DNA of 64,000 bases from Davidsoniella eucalypti (taxonomy: Eukaryota; Ascomycota; Sordariomycetes; Microascales; Ceratocystidaceae): NCBI GenBank assembly GCA_004009845.1, contig RMBW01000141.1, positions 1 to 64,000 of the forward strand, in the 5' to 3' direction. The notes under the pieces are model-generated. The model was not told where the DNA came from. It was given only the letters and a program-made list of their open reading frames with translations, and made no database searches. The translations under genes were made by a program, and so were the position numbers. Below are positions 10,618 to 21,476 of this stretch, piece by piece (position 1 is the stretch's first letter; the number at the start of each line of letters is the position of its first letter).

Positions 10618-11679
10618 TTAGAAGATGTTGCTGAGCACCCGGGACACACTAGCTGGCTGGGCCTCGTTGATATCCCTAACCACTTTCGACTTCTGCTTGA
10701 ACACTCTCTGTTCGCCGTTCTTCTTTTCCTGGCGAACCGCCTGCGTACGAAACGAGTCTTCATCAGCGGTGCCATCGGGCAAGATCTTGCGTCTCTTCTT
10801 TGCCTGACTGGACTGAATACCATCGAGCATCTTTGCGCGTTCGACATTACGCACGAACTCTTTATTTTCTCTCGTAGCCTTTCCGATTTCCGCCTGCATA
10901 CGACTCGTACGTTCCGCATTCTCAGCTGCGATCTGAGACATCAAATCGCGCCATTTGAAGCCGCGAAGATAGACTAAACTCCATACATCGTCGCGGTAAT
11001 AGGAGCCCTTTTTACCACCGATTGTCCGCGCGTTGAGGAAATCGTACGCGCGCTTGGCATCCTTTTTGCTGACGAACTCGACCCAGCCTTCAGTGAAGAG
11101 ACGCTTCTTGTTGCCGCCAGCACGTACGCGGCGGGTGTGTGCGGCGGGATCTTCTTCGAGGAGAAACGTCCGGTTGATGGTGCCGTATGGCTCGAGTAGT
11201 GTGCGCAGCTTGTGTGGCTTCATGAAGGGCGGGATGCGCGAGATGTAGAGGACGCCGGACTTCTTGATGGCCTCTTCGGAGGCGATTAGGTTCTTTTTGG
11301 CTAGTTGTTTGGGCGCCGCTGGTAGCTTGCTGAGCTGTTTCTTCTTCTTGTCGCTTTCGCTAGGCTTGACGCTAGACGTAGATTCGGTTGAACCTTCCTC
11401 GTTATTCTCAGGCTCTTGATCGGTCTCGTCGTCGTTTGATTCTGCATCGTTGGCGACCGAAGAAGACTTGACTTTTCTACTCTTGCCCTTGGCACGAGAG
11501 TCTTCTTCAGAATTAGAGCCAGCGTCGATGTCACTGTTGGAACCATCAGACTCTCGCCTTCTTTTGTTCTTCAGGGAGCTGCCTTTGCGTAGTTCTTCGG
11601 CTTCAGAGTCGTAGTTATCGTTCTCATTGTCGCTTTCGAGGTCGTCGAGAAGCGGATTCCGCCTATCGTCTTTGGCCAT
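10618..11679 (-). CDS. ESF2: 18S rRNA factor ESF2 / ABT1 family RRM protein (353 aa)
   Basis: ESF2 is a nucleolar RNA-binding component of the small-subunit processome that stimulates the helicase Dbp8 and is needed for early cleavages of pre-rRNA. The sequence shows an acidic/Ser-rich N-terminal third (about 1-115), then a single RRM at about 140-240 opening with SGVLYISRIPPFMKP, including the family-typical GTINRTFLLEED and EGWVEFVSKKDAKRAYDFLN. The characteristic post-RRM stretch VWSLVYLRGFKWRDLM and the helical EIGKATRENKEFVRNVERAK follow. No intron. Length is close to yeast Esf2 (316 aa) plus a longer acidic head. It converges with NMD3, another ribosome-assembly gene. Confidence 0.93.
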   Translation of the reverse strand: MAKDDRRNPLLDDLESDNENDNYDSEAEELRKGSSLKNKRRRESDGSNSDIDAGSNSEEDSRAKGKSRKVKSSSVANDAESNDDETDQEPENNEEGSTESTSSVKPSESDKKKKQLSKLPAAPKQLAKKNLIASEEAIKKSGVLYISRIPPFMKPHKLRTLLEPYGTINRTFLLEEDPAAHTRRVRAGGNKKRLFTEGWVEFVSKKDAKRAYDFLNARTIGGKKGSYYRDDVWSLVYLRGFKWRDLMSQIAAENAERTSRMQAEIGKATRENKEFVRNVERAKMLDGIQSSQAKKRRKILPDGTADEDSFRTQAVRQEKKNGEQRVFKQKSKVVRDINEAQPASVSRVLSNIF

Positions 11680-12191
11680 TTTGACTATAGTTTGATACTA
11701 ATACGTATTCGGTCTTGTTTGAATGAACTAAAATGAGATTGTACTGGAGTATTGTCTGATGGTCGAGATTTCGTCTATTGCATTAAAAGTTAAATCAGGC
11801 TCTTGTGACATTTGCTTGACGTTCTAGACTTCTTTGCGATTGCCAAATATTTTTGGACGCCACACTTGATAGTAGACGATAAGCTTGATCAAAAAGGTGG
11901 GGCATTGAACTACCCAGCCACATTTTAGCGTGGCGTTGTTAGTAGTATGTATTAGCACTTATAAACACCACGACAATCAATGGCGAGTAAATTGACTACA
12001 CATAGAATAGTATAATGATTGTATCGAATATTGTTAACTATAAGAAACTAGATATACGTAAAAAGAATAAAAGCGAAGGCTTGTCAAATATACAAAAAGG
12101 ATAAAACTCCAAGTAGAGTCAACATAAAAGTATCATGGCACAAGCATCACCGACTGCTCTATCTGAGTCGACGTGCCACCCAACGCTTGAT
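11680..12191. promoter_or_regulatory. ESF2 promoter and 3' region of the flavoprotein gene
   Basis: About 510 bp of AT-rich DNA between two genes on the minus strand: downstream of the flavoprotein stop and upstream of the ESF2 start. No coding frame or repeat was recognised. Confidence 0.4.
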
Positions 12192-13946
12192 CTACGAGTG
12201 AGACAGGCGCTTTGTAGACTCATTAGAGCCATTTCCACTTGGTGGTCTCAAAGCCTCCTCGGCCATAGCTCGACCAGCGGCTCTTCCAGAGAAGATACAC
12301 CCACCCACAAAGGTACCCTCGAGAGAATTGTAGCCGTGCACGCCACCGCCGCCAAAGCCAGCAGCTTCGCCTGCTGCATACAGACTGGTAAATGGGACTC
12401 CATCGGTCTTCATCACGTTGCTGTGAAGATTGGTCTCAATTCCACCCAGAGTCTTACGAGTGAGCAGATTCAGCCTCACAGCAATCAGCGGGCCATGCTT
12501 GGGGTCAAGTAGCTTATGCGGGGCAGCTACCCGACTGATACGATCGGGGGTATAGTTGCGGGCATTGTGAATCAACATTGCCTGGGCGTCCTTGGAGAAT
12601 GAATTATCGAACTGAGAGTCTCGGGACTCGACGGCCTCGCGGATAGTCGCATATTCAAGCTGTGGGCCACCAGATTGGCGTGCCAGCTCGTTCATACCAA
12701 TCACAAGATCTTCAAGATTATCACGAACAACAAAGTCTTCTCCATGGTCTTGGAAAGCACGCACTGGCGCGGGGCCGCCGCCGCCGTTGAGAAGACGGTT
12801 GCGGATTAACTGCACCAGACTCTTGCTGGTGATGTCTGGGTTCTGTTCCGATCCTGAAAGAGCAAACTCGCGCGCGATGATGCTCTTGTCCAGAATGAAC
12901 CAGGAGTAGTCGTAACCCGTGCTGCAAATGTGCTTGAGAGTTGCCAGAGTATCACTTCCGGGAAACAAGAACGGCGGGAAGCGTTTTCCGGTGGCATCAA
13001 GCCACAGAGAGGATGGTGCTGGCAGAATGCGAATACCGTGGTCAGGCCAGATGGGGCTCCAGTTCTTTAAACCTTCGGTGTAGTGCCACATGCGGTCGCG
13101 GTTGATGACATTGGCGCCAGAACTCTCAGCGATGTCGATCATGCGTCCATCAACATGGGCCGGGACACCAACAACAAAGTTTGAGGGTGTCTTGGGACCC
13201 AGACGGTCCAAGGGCCAGACTTTCTTGACGGCCTCTGGGTTTCCACCGATTCCGCCGGACGAAACAAGCACAGTAGATCCACGGATTTCAAAGGTATCAA
13301 CGATCTTGCGCGACGATTTGACACCACGCGGTGAATCGTCGTCCTCTAAGATGCTACCACGTACACCAACGGCCTTGCCGTCTTCAACAATGATTGAATC
13401 GACTTGGTGACGGTGACGGAACTCGACTAGACCACTCTGAACAGCAGCCTGCACAGGCTCGGCAAAGATGCGGACCACCTCAGGGCCGGTTCCCCAAGTT
13501 AGATGGAAACGCGGTACCGAGTTTCCGTGGCCCTCGGCAACGCCGCTTCCACGCTCAGCCCAGCCAACATTCCACATGAAGCGTAAGCCAAGGCTTTTGA
13601 GGTAGCCCTCCATCTCATCGGTGGCAAAGTTGACAAAGGCATCGGCCCATTGGCGCGGCCAATGGTCCTCGGGACGATCAAACTGGGCGCTATTGAGCCA
13701 GTCTCGCCGGGCAAGCTCACGGGAGTCTTTGATGCCCATCCAACGCTGCTCTGACGAGTTGACACAGAAGACGCCGCCTAGCGACCAGAAAGCCTGGCCG
13801 CCAATATTGTTGGCGTTCTCCTGGTCAACAAGTATAACTGGCACATTGCGCAATGTGAGTTCATAAGCGGCAACAAGGCCGGCAAGACCGGCGCCGACAA
13901 TGATAGCCGGGGCAGGCTTGGGCGGTTCTTGAGGCTGATCACTCAT
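12192..13946 (-). CDS. FAD-binding dehydrogenase, COG3573 type (584 aa)
   Basis: A flavoprotein of the fumarate-reductase/3-ketosteroid-dehydrogenase superfamily. The dinucleotide-binding motif is at about residues 14-30 (IIVGAGLAGLVAAYEL) and ends on an acidic residue in ILVDQE. Signature segments follow: NIGGQAFWSLGGVF, GIKDSRELARRDWL, FDRPEDHWPRQWADAFV, HGNSVPRFHLTWGTG, and the C-terminal FAD-contacting stretch LYAAGEAAGFGGGGVHGYN. These match predicted oxidoreductases widespread in bacteria (COG3573) and present in many ascomycetes. The natural substrate is unknown; steroid or other enone dehydrogenation would be a guess. The frame is open for 45 further upstream codons, but those are leader-like and the ATG of MSDQPQEPP is preferred. 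No intron. It shares an 866-bp divergent promoter region with pantothenate synthetase. Confidence 0.88.
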   Translation of the reverse strand: MSDQPQEPPKPAPAIIVGAGLAGLVAAYELTLRNVPVILVDQENANNIGGQAFWSLGGVFCVNSSEQRWMGIKDSRELARRDWLNSAQFDRPEDHWPRQWADAFVNFATDEMEGYLKSLGLRFMWNVGWAERGSGVAEGHGNSVPRFHLTWGTGPEVVRIFAEPVQAAVQSGLVEFRHRHQVDSIIVEDGKAVGVRGSILEDDDSPRGVKSSRKIVDTFEIRGSTVLVSSGGIGGNPEAVKKVWPLDRLGPKTPSNFVVGVPAHVDGRMIDIAESSGANVINRDRMWHYTEGLKNWSPIWPDHGIRILPAPSSLWLDATGKRFPPFLFPGSDTLATLKHICSTGYDYSWFILDKSIIAREFALSGSEQNPDITSKSLVQLIRNRLLNGGGGPAPVRAFQDHGEDFVVRDNLEDLVIGMNELARQSGGPQLEYATIREAVESRDSQFDNSFSKDAQAMLIHNARNYTPDRISRVAAPHKLLDPKHGPLIAVRLNLLTRKTLGGIETNLHSNVMKTDGVPFTSLYAAGEAAGFGGGGVHGYNSLEGTFVGGCIFSGRAAGRAMAEEALRPPSGNGSNESTKRLSHS

Positions 13947-14812
13947 GACGTCGAAATGCAATGGAAATTTGTAGGCGACCGTGTGTAATATAGATAAACT
14001 TAGATGCTGACTAGGATTTAGGATTGTATGCAGGACAAGCGATGGTTGGTGTATTGATAGCGATAGTAATCGAGTTTTCAAATGATGAAAAATGTCAAGA
14101 GAAGTTTACAAAAAAGAGTTTGATGGTGTTGAGGTTGTGTTGATAATGAAGAGAAGGGTATAAATAAACAAAGATCACAAAATGGAAACTACGATATCAT
14201 AACAATAATAACATGCCACATATTGTTTTGGAGTAGACCAAGGAAACAGCTACAAAGTCGGCGAGCTTAACTCAATTGATCACATATTACTAAGAGAGGG
14301 TGGCATTCAAGATGATTGCGGCACACAGAATTCCCGTTGCAGATGATTTGTAGTGTTCATTTTTATTCTAATACTAAACATCTGATTCCAATCATAAGTT
14401 CTACCAAGAATCGGGATAATGGTCTACGACTCCGCTTACCCCAAAAAAAGCACGGCCATCGACTTATCGAGCTTTCTACTTCGCTCGGATCCTGAAAAGT
14501 CGCTTCGATTTCTTCAAGCAAGCGACTAGAGCTGTCGTATTTTAGCGTAGCGCTGGCACACAGCATGATAGGAGGCTCAAAAGATCCTCACACGACCGTT
14601 ATATGAGATCCGACCTGAACGAGATCGATAATCTTGAGATATCGTTGTCAATCTTCAACGTCTTCCCATTATATTGGTTGTCTGACTTATCAAATCATGG
14701 ATGACTATTTAGGGTTACTATCAAGGGTTATCGGGTAATTTTTACTAGACTCCGCGAATCGCCGCTCCAGGCCTTCCCACTGATGACTTAGGACATACAA
14801 GCTTAACCAACC
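13947..14812. promoter_or_regulatory. divergent promoter region, flavoprotein / pantothenate synthetase
   Basis: 866 bp between two divergent starts. A TAGGGTTA heptamer lies at about 14710, followed by an imperfect second copy (AAGGGTTAT) within 20 bp, roughly 100 bp before the pantothenate synthetase ATG. Otherwise AT-rich and without a convincing gene. Confidence 0.45.
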
Positions 14813-16051
14813 ATGTCCAGGCCAACTTCTGCGTCTATTCGACGTTTTAGCATAGTCCTCTGCCGTTCTCGTCTCAACCAGGCGTTTTCCCTGCCACTCA
14901 GAACAGTAGTAATAGGAGCTTCTTCGGCCTCTTCCAGCCTCAGCATCCGCCGTTACTCGGCTTGCTCTTCATCTTCTTCGCCCCAATCGGCCGCTAGCCG
15001 TCCATCCCAGCCCAGAATGTCAGCCGAAGCTGTCCCGACGACGCAGATCCGCGTGTTGCGGACCGTCGACTCGTTACGGCGGTGGCGCAAGCCACTAGCC
15101 GAATCCCAGCGAATCGTGGCGCTGGTACCGACTATGGGAGCGCTGCACGCAGGCCACCTCTCGCTTATCCGCGCTGCTGCTCGTGAGGCCCATCATGTCG
15201 TCATTAGCATCTACCTTAACCCCGCGCAGTTCGGCGTTTCAGAGGACCTTGAGAGCTATCCGGTTACGTGGGCCGCCGACTGTGCTCTGCTGGCTGCGCT
15301 GGATCGTGAGCTGGCTGATGACGGCGCTAACTTGGGCTGCATCTCGGCCGTCTTCGCTCCGTCTACGGCTGAAATGTATCCTGCTGGATTCCCGGGCCAG
15401 GCTATCGACTCGACCGGTAGCTTCGTGTCCATCACGCCTATCGGTAGCCTGCTCGAGGGCGCATCGCGGCCGACTTTCTTTCGCGGCGTCGCTACTGTGT
15501 GCATGAAGCTATTCAACGCCGTACAGCCCAACCGGGTTTACTTTGGCCAAAAGGACGTACAGCAGACCGTCGTTATCAAGACTCTTGTACGTGACTTTTT
15601 GCTACCTATCGACGTTGTCATTGGTCCTACCCAGCGCGAAGCCGATGGTCTTGCCCTGAGTTCTCGCAACGTCTATCTCGGCTCTCGTCGTCGTAGCGTC
15701 GCCACTGTCTTACACAAAGCCCTCCAGGCCGCCGAGGCTGCCATCACCGCTGGCTCTACTGATCGATCGGACATTCTGGGTGCTGCAAATGGTGTGCTCG
15801 ATTCTACTCTGGCTGCTCAAAATGCCTTGCCGCCTGCCCAGCGCGTGACATATGTCCTCGACTATATCTCGTTGGCCCATCCCGACACTATGCTGGAGCT
15901 AGACACTGTAGACCCAGCAGTCGGTGCTATACTTAGCGGTGCTGTCAACTTCCTACCCGTAGAAGAGCCTCAGGCCGGCGAGGATATCGGTCACAAAGAC
16001 GGTCCAGCCGTTCGCCTCATCGATAATATCATTGTGGCGCCACGGAAGTAG
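14813..16051 (+). CDS. PAN6: pantothenate synthetase (pantoate-beta-alanine ligase), 412 aa
   Basis: Joins pantoate and beta-alanine with ATP to give pantothenate, the precursor of coenzyme A. Nucleotidyltransferase motifs are clear: VPTMGALHAGHLSLI (HxGH signature) at about 104-118, the pantoate-binding NPAQFG, FFRGVATVCMKLFN, YFGQKDVQQ, and READGLALSSRNVYL, the last carrying the KMSK-like ATP-binding element. The first 68 residues contain Arg and Ser/Ala but no acidic residue, with SIRRYSA near 44-50; this looks like a mitochondrial presequence, while an internal ATG at 15017 would give a form without it. Dual localisation is therefore possible but unproven. Overall length exceeds yeast Pan6 (309 aa) because of this head and loop insertions. 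No intron. It converges with the acyltransferase gene. Confidence 0.93.
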   Translation: MSRPTSASIRRFSIVLCRSRLNQAFSLPLRTVVIGASSASSSLSIRRYSACSSSSSPQSAASRPSQPRMSAEAVPTTQIRVLRTVDSLRRWRKPLAESQRIVALVPTMGALHAGHLSLIRAAAREAHHVVISIYLNPAQFGVSEDLESYPVTWAADCALLAALDRELADDGANLGCISAVFAPSTAEMYPAGFPGQAIDSTGSFVSITPIGSLLEGASRPTFFRGVATVCMKLFNAVQPNRVYFGQKDVQQTVVIKTLVRDFLLPIDVVIGPTQREADGLALSSRNVYLGSRRRSVATVLHKALQAAEAAITAGSTDRSDILGAANGVLDSTLAAQNALPPAQRVTYVLDYISLAHPDTMLELDTVDPAVGAILSGAVNFLPVEEPQAGEDIGHKDGPAVRLIDNIIVAPRK

Positions 16052-16536
16052 AGAACCTGACAAAGAGAAGGCAGACTCTACTTTTATATCCATGTAAATA
16101 GAAACAAAAAACACTAGCACATAATTGTGTTGGTCTAGTGATACAGCAATAGCGAAGAAAAGAGGAATTAATGTGCTGTTATATGGTAAACACATTGCTG
16201 TTTTATTCTATTGTAAATTATAATAAAAAAAGAATCGAAGAGTGTGTAGTGTAGGTAGTATATCCTGGCTACGTCAAATCAGCACTTGTCGGCCTCCTAT
16301 TAGCGTACCGAGGCACCAATTGTCTCGTTATCTCTTTGTTTCAAGTCTCGGCTTCACACCGTGGCCTTTGTCTCGTTAGCTGTCGTTTGGCAGAGTTGTA
16401 CGATCTGTCCCAGAGACTTGGACGCTAAACGAGGAGACACTTGCGAGACTTCTTCTGCATGTCTTGTCTTGCCTTCTAAGATGGATCAAGAAAGACAAAA
16501 GCGGCATACATACTATATACAACATAGAAGCCTAGT
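16052..16536. other. shared 3' region of pantothenate synthetase and acyltransferase
   Basis: A 485-bp gap between convergent stops, AT-rich over its first 200 bp. Nothing else recognised. Confidence 0.45.
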
Positions 16537-19346
16537 TTAGAGACGGGCCTTGTCCAGTGAGCGCCTGCGATGTCCCTGTCGCCTCGCCTTGGTGGACTCG
16601 GACTTGTCATCGTCGATCTGCTGTGTAGCTGCTATGCCTTCGCTAGCCTTCTTCGCTTCTTCAAACAACCCTTTACCCAGCTCATCAGCTAGGCGCAGCA
16701 CACGCTTACTAACAGTCTCGCCATCACGGCGGTTTTTGCCTTCGCGCCGCGTAGCTGCAATCTTCTCTGTGAAATCCCACAAGCGTCCATTGGGCATCAG
16801 CGCACCCGTCTCCTCGGAACGCACTGGCGTCCACGCCGGTGCTATGCGTAGACGGGACACCATCTTGTTAGGACCCTTGAGTGACGGATCGTGAAATTTG
16901 CGCACCTGCACGATGCCTTCTTCGGTAAACCGTTGGTACGAGTTCTTGAGCGTCTCCTTGTTGACAGACTCAAAGTAACTGAGATCACCTTGGTGGTAGA
17001 GAGTTTTTCCCAGCTACAGAAGAAAAAGATAGCCTGTGTGTTAGCATAGTACATACTAGCAAATGAAGAGACAGATAGTATCAATACGTGATGAGAGCAA
17101 ATGTAGTACTACTTACAAGTTGTGCGCTGTTCTGAGCCTGGGCCACTCCGATCCACAAGTCCTCAGTAGATTTGACGTCAGGTCCAACCGGAGGCGTCAG
17201 ACCCATGATCGAGACAGCGGCCAGCCAGCTACTCTCGATGAATGGCCAGACGAGGAAACAGTAGAAATCAAAGTTCTCACGTCCTGCCTGACGCTCGCGA
17301 TCAGACAAGCCAACCTTGGTGATGGATCCATTGGGCTTGTTGCCGCTGCGCTGCAGTACAATCACACCGTCCTGCTCTAGTCCTACCAGAGTATTCTCGA
17401 GATTTGTTGCTAGACCATCGTTGGGGAAGATAAACTCGCCGCGAAATAGAGACGATAGGAACAGTACGTGCGCCCTGAGTTCCTCGTACAAGATGTCTTG
17501 CATGGCAGGACCGCCTCCTTGCTTAACCTTGGTGTACATGGCAGCACTGACCAATGCCTCGCTAATGAAGAGGTGAATGGTCATGTTGCGGTAGAACGAT
17601 AGCTGGAAGCGATCGACTGCGTAGTACGTCAGCTCGGGAAGGCCGCGGACTTCGCCTACGAGCTCTTTTCCGAGAACATCCAATCCACGTGCAATAATCT
17701 CTGACAGTGGCGCATTTCCAAAGTGCGCTACTCGCCCGCCTTTAGCCCGTATGCGCTGTGTTAGCCAGTCGACTCGTCGTTCCAGCTCCTTTTTGCCAAC
17801 ACCACGGCCACGGAGAGTTAAAAGCACCGTGCCAATCAGCGCCGTGGGCATCACAACCGACACTGAGTTGATATCATTCAATACCTGGTACCCCAATGTA
17901 CGCAAAAGTTTGTGGCGTACGGCAGTGCTAGCTGGCGTTTGGTCGAGCGTGAACGAGGACGGCGGAGGGCAGAGTTTGGTAAGCTGATCAGTGACGAAGC
18001 CACGTAGACTCCATGGCTCGTGGAACCGCACATCGACACGGCCAAATCGTAGCGATAAGACCGATGACCCGCCCATGACAAAGTCCATTAAGTTTTCCTT
18101 CTTCTTAGGCTGACCTAAGAGCTCGGTGACGTAGCCCTCAGTCTCAATGACTTTGTCATACTGTGTACTGACGGGACATATGACACAGTCATCGACACGC
18201 CCTGAGAGCACACTGTCCAGGATGAAGCTAAGGATGCCTAGTTTAGGTGGAAGCAGCTTTCCCGTGCGTGAGCGGCCACCCTCAATAAAGCATTCTAGAT
18301 TGTAGCCACACTGGAGCATAGTGTCAATATAGGTCTGGACCAACGTAGTGTACAGAACGTCGTCGCCAAAGCTACGGCGAATCCACATGGCACCGCACTT
18401 TTGAAGGAAGTCGCCAAGTACTGGAATGTTCAAATTATCACCAGCCACAACGGTTGGCAGTGTCAGACCAAGCCGGAAACAGATGATTTGGAGAGAAACA
18501 TAGTCAACGTGAGAGCGATGACAGGGTAGAAACACAATACTCTGTTTTTTTGCCTGTGCCACTTCGGCGACCTTACGCAACCTTAAGACCTCTTCGCTAG
18601 ATACATGAATACCCTGATGATATGCCCTTAGCGTTAGTTGTGTAGCGAGATACGCGCCACCACGAACATAGTTCTTGCTATCAAACTTAACCATCATGTT
18701 GTCGAGCTGGTTCTCGGCAACAGCTTCGAGGCCGCTAATGATGTCGTCCTGACGCTTCGTTCTAAGCTCATCATGCTTGGCAGAAGATGGTGTGCCAAAG
18801 CATCCCTCTTGCTCCTCTTTGCGCAGGCGCTCATTCGTGAGCTCAGCCATGCGGTCTCTGAGTAACTTGGCTGACAGGACTTTAGATTTCATGTTATTGG
18901 TGAAACCGGGGTACAAGATAGGCTGGCCAACAAAATTATCGTAGCCACGCCATCCTGAGCCGGACATGTGAAGTGATATCTCACGGAGGAATCTATGGTA
19001 ATAGTTAGTTTATAAGGCGCCTGGAAGTTCTAATCACGTATATCTCTACGTACTTGAAGGGTTCGGAACGGAACGAGGGCGTTTTATGCAGTAAAGCCTC
19101 CTCCTTCTCCGAAGCAAGTGGCGTTGTTGTACCATCACCGGCGCTGGTTTTGGCAGGCGGAACATAACCCGTTGGCTGTAATGTTATCTCGCTTCCGCGG
19201 ATCTGCAGGTCTGGTGCAGTAATCGGAAGCTGATTCTCCATATTAGGTAGGCCGCCGCTGATGCTATTACTACTGTTCTTGTTGTCTGTAGTCTCGTTGA
19301 CTTTTTGCGCCGTAGCGCTCGATGTGTCTTCGTCTGTACCAGGCAT
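16537..19346 (-). CDS. glycerol-3-phosphate / dihydroxyacetone-phosphate acyltransferase, PlsB type (881 aa, three exons)
   Basis: Predicted to acylate glycerol-3-phosphate or DHAP at the first step of phospholipid and triacylglycerol (or ether-lipid) synthesis. Exons on the minus strand: 19346-19054, 18992-17117 and 17013-16537; introns of 61 and 103 bp with GTACGT/GTAAGT donors, and both joins keep phase. The join of exons 1 and 2 restores FLREISLHMSGSGWRGYD. All acyltransferase blocks are present: I, LPCHRSHVDY (H-x4-D); II, GAMWIRRSFGDD; III, FIEGGRSRTGKLLPPK; IV, VICPVSTQYDKV. The arrangement resembles bacterial PlsB and animal GPAT/GNPAT rather than yeast Sct1/Gpt2. The head (1-97) is Ser/Thr-rich and disordered; the Lys/Arg-rich tail lacks an obvious peroxisomal SKL signal (it ends KARL). 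That ARL-type ending is a weak PTS1 candidate at best. Substrate preference cannot be decided from sequence. Confidence 0.9.
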
Positions 19347-20567
19347 CTTGTCAGGAATAGGATATAACTTTCTGACAATGGTGTAACTGTTGTCTTGATT
19401 TTTTTTTTTCTCCGGAACTCTAGTAAACGTAGAGAGAATAAGATTATCTTCAAGGCCCTACTTGAAGTGGACGTGCACGTAGCGCACTGGCAAAGCAACC
19501 TCGGCACGAGCTTCAAACGATACAACACGAAGACAAGCCTGGAAGGTATAAAATCTGTGCTTGAGACGGCAAAGTGAAGACTAAGCGGCGCGTTATTGCT
19601 GATAAATCCCAACAAACAGAAGTTTGTAGTATCAAGATCCACGATATCTGTTTAGTGTCAAGTTAATAGGGAGATAGCTTCTTCTCAAGCAAGCCGAGTG
19701 ATCTTGCCCCCTAGTCTAGTTACAGCAGCTCCCACTAAACTGATGAACTTGTTGCTACACAAAGCTATATCAACAACAACACATGCATTCGATGAAGAAG
19801 GCGTTCAGGGCTAGCAGTGAAAATATGGAAAGGGTCTGATGAGTAGGCAACGGCGAATAGCGAGTGCGACCAGGGCCCAGAAAGAATGCGACTCTTTACG
19901 CGCAAGAAACAAGGGCTTGCCGGGAAGAGAAACGCTAGAGGACGGATGGATGAAGCAATTAAAAGACTAGAAGAGCTGATGAGAGATAACGAGCAAGGCA
20001 AAGTAGTAGAAAGAGGCTGGGGCCTAGAAAACAAGGCTCAAAATGTGGTTGAGAACGGTGATAATGGATGATGGTACGGGTCTTGCCGGAAAAAGTGCTG
20101 TAGATTTGCATTGATGTTGTTGTTATCGTTGGTCCCGTTTGTTGGTAAACTCCAACTGCTTATTCCCTGGGGCAATAGAGCTTGGAGAATTTGGGGTTCA
20201 AAAGACTCTTCAGTGCTCAACACAAAAATGCAAGCAGTAAAAAGCACTGCCGTCACCCCTGAAAGGGAAAAGTAATCCTACTGGATGCTATAACCAGCTG
20301 TTCCTAAGCATAGTCCCAACTGCTGTAAAGTGCCCCCAAATAGCGTGGGGTAAGCCCTCTAGGCCCAAAGCGACGACATATACTGGGTGATCTACGGCTA
20401 AAATAGCTATACAAATTTTAGCTTACAACTCTATATGCGACGCCATGATGTAGCATTTGCGACTTCACTTTAGAAGGTAAAACGGCGGCGAGTTACCTGG
20501 CCTCACCAATCCTACAGACCCATCTTTCACTCTTCAATTTACTTTGCTTGAACACAGCTTTGTCCAC
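19347..20567. promoter_or_regulatory. divergent promoter region, acyltransferase / POP4
   Basis: 1.2 kb between divergent starts. Both promoters must lie here. One short plus-strand frame at 19886-20071 (61 codons) encodes a charged, helix-prone peptide and is discussed as a finding; I do not call it a gene. A pyrimidine-rich leader precedes POP4 from about 20500. Confidence 0.45.
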
Positions 20568-21275
20568 ATGTCTTCAAAACCTGCCAAAGACCCCGCCGTC
20601 TGCGGCCTTCTTGAGCGCGCCCACTCACCCACCAGCGCCAAGCGCATCTACTCTGAGAAGATCCAATACCGGCCTCTTCTCCTACGTCCATCTTCACCCG
20701 AACCTAATGACAAGCGCGCTACTCGTCGCAGTCTCCGCGCCAAAGCCAAGGCCCTCACCAAGCGCAAACCAGCACCACTATCTAGCCGCGCCGCCCGTCG
20801 CCTCGGCTTATACACCCTACCACTCACAGGTGTAAAGTACGCAACATACGCGCCCCTTCTCACACTCTGGGAGGCCTATGTGCGCGATCTTCTCGGCCCC
20901 AGCGATCTACGATCGGGGGGAGCTGCGGCTGCGGCTAAGCTGGCAGCTGCAGAGTTCCATGGTGCCCTAGTAGAGGTTTGTAAAAGTAAATGCTCAAGCA
21001 GGGTTGGCTTGAAGGGTATTGTCGTCAAGGATACGCAGCAAACCCTAGAGTTGGTTACGGAGAAGAACCAGGTCAAAACGGTGCCGAAGGAAGGCACAAC
21101 GTTCCGTATCAGAATCCCCATACCCGTAGACCAACTAGAACAAGAAACTGGAGCAACAGAGACGGTTGGCAAACCAGATATGTTTGTGTTCGAGGTTATG
21201 GGCGACCAATTCATGTATCGTGCGCCTGATCGCATGAACAAAAAATTCAAGAGCCACTATCTCAAAACGCTCTAA
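20568..21275 (+). CDS. POP4: RNase P / RNase MRP protein subunit POP4 (Rpp29), 235 aa
   Basis: Subunit of the nuclear ribonucleoproteins that remove 5' leaders of tRNA precursors (RNase P) and cut pre-rRNA at site A3 (RNase MRP). The N-terminal half is basic with RRSLRAKAKALTKRKP. The conserved Rpp29 fold occupies about 125-235: EFHGALVEVCKSKCSSRVG, KGIVVKDTQQTLELVTEKN, then VPKEGTTFRIRIP, the usual strand order of this Sm-like barrel. After the barrel the chain ends MNKKFKSHYLKTL, also family-like. The frame is open upstream to a TTG, but the first ATG (20568) gives MSSKPAKDP and is chosen. No intron. The gene converges with ASA1, stops 201 bp apart. Confidence 0.94.
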   Translation: MSSKPAKDPAVCGLLERAHSPTSAKRIYSEKIQYRPLLLRPSSPEPNDKRATRRSLRAKAKALTKRKPAPLSSRAARRLGLYTLPLTGVKYATYAPLLTLWEAYVRDLLGPSDLRSGGAAAAAKLAAAEFHGALVEVCKSKCSSRVGLKGIVVKDTQQTLELVTEKNQVKTVPKEGTTFRIRIPIPVDQLEQETGATETVGKPDMFVFEVMGDQFMYRAPDRMNKKFKSHYLKTL

Positions 21276-21476
21276 ATAGGGACATTGTGCATTAAATCTC
21301 TTATATACCATCTTGAAGGCTCCCACAGGATTGAACAGTACTCAGCGGGCCTCATTAAAACACTTCTAATGTACATAAATAACCAAGAGCCACCGTAATA
21401 TCAGCGGTGTCATCCATTCTTCCAGTTTTATCCTAAAACTGTTCGTGATCTTTGTTACACAGAAATCTGTCTATGT

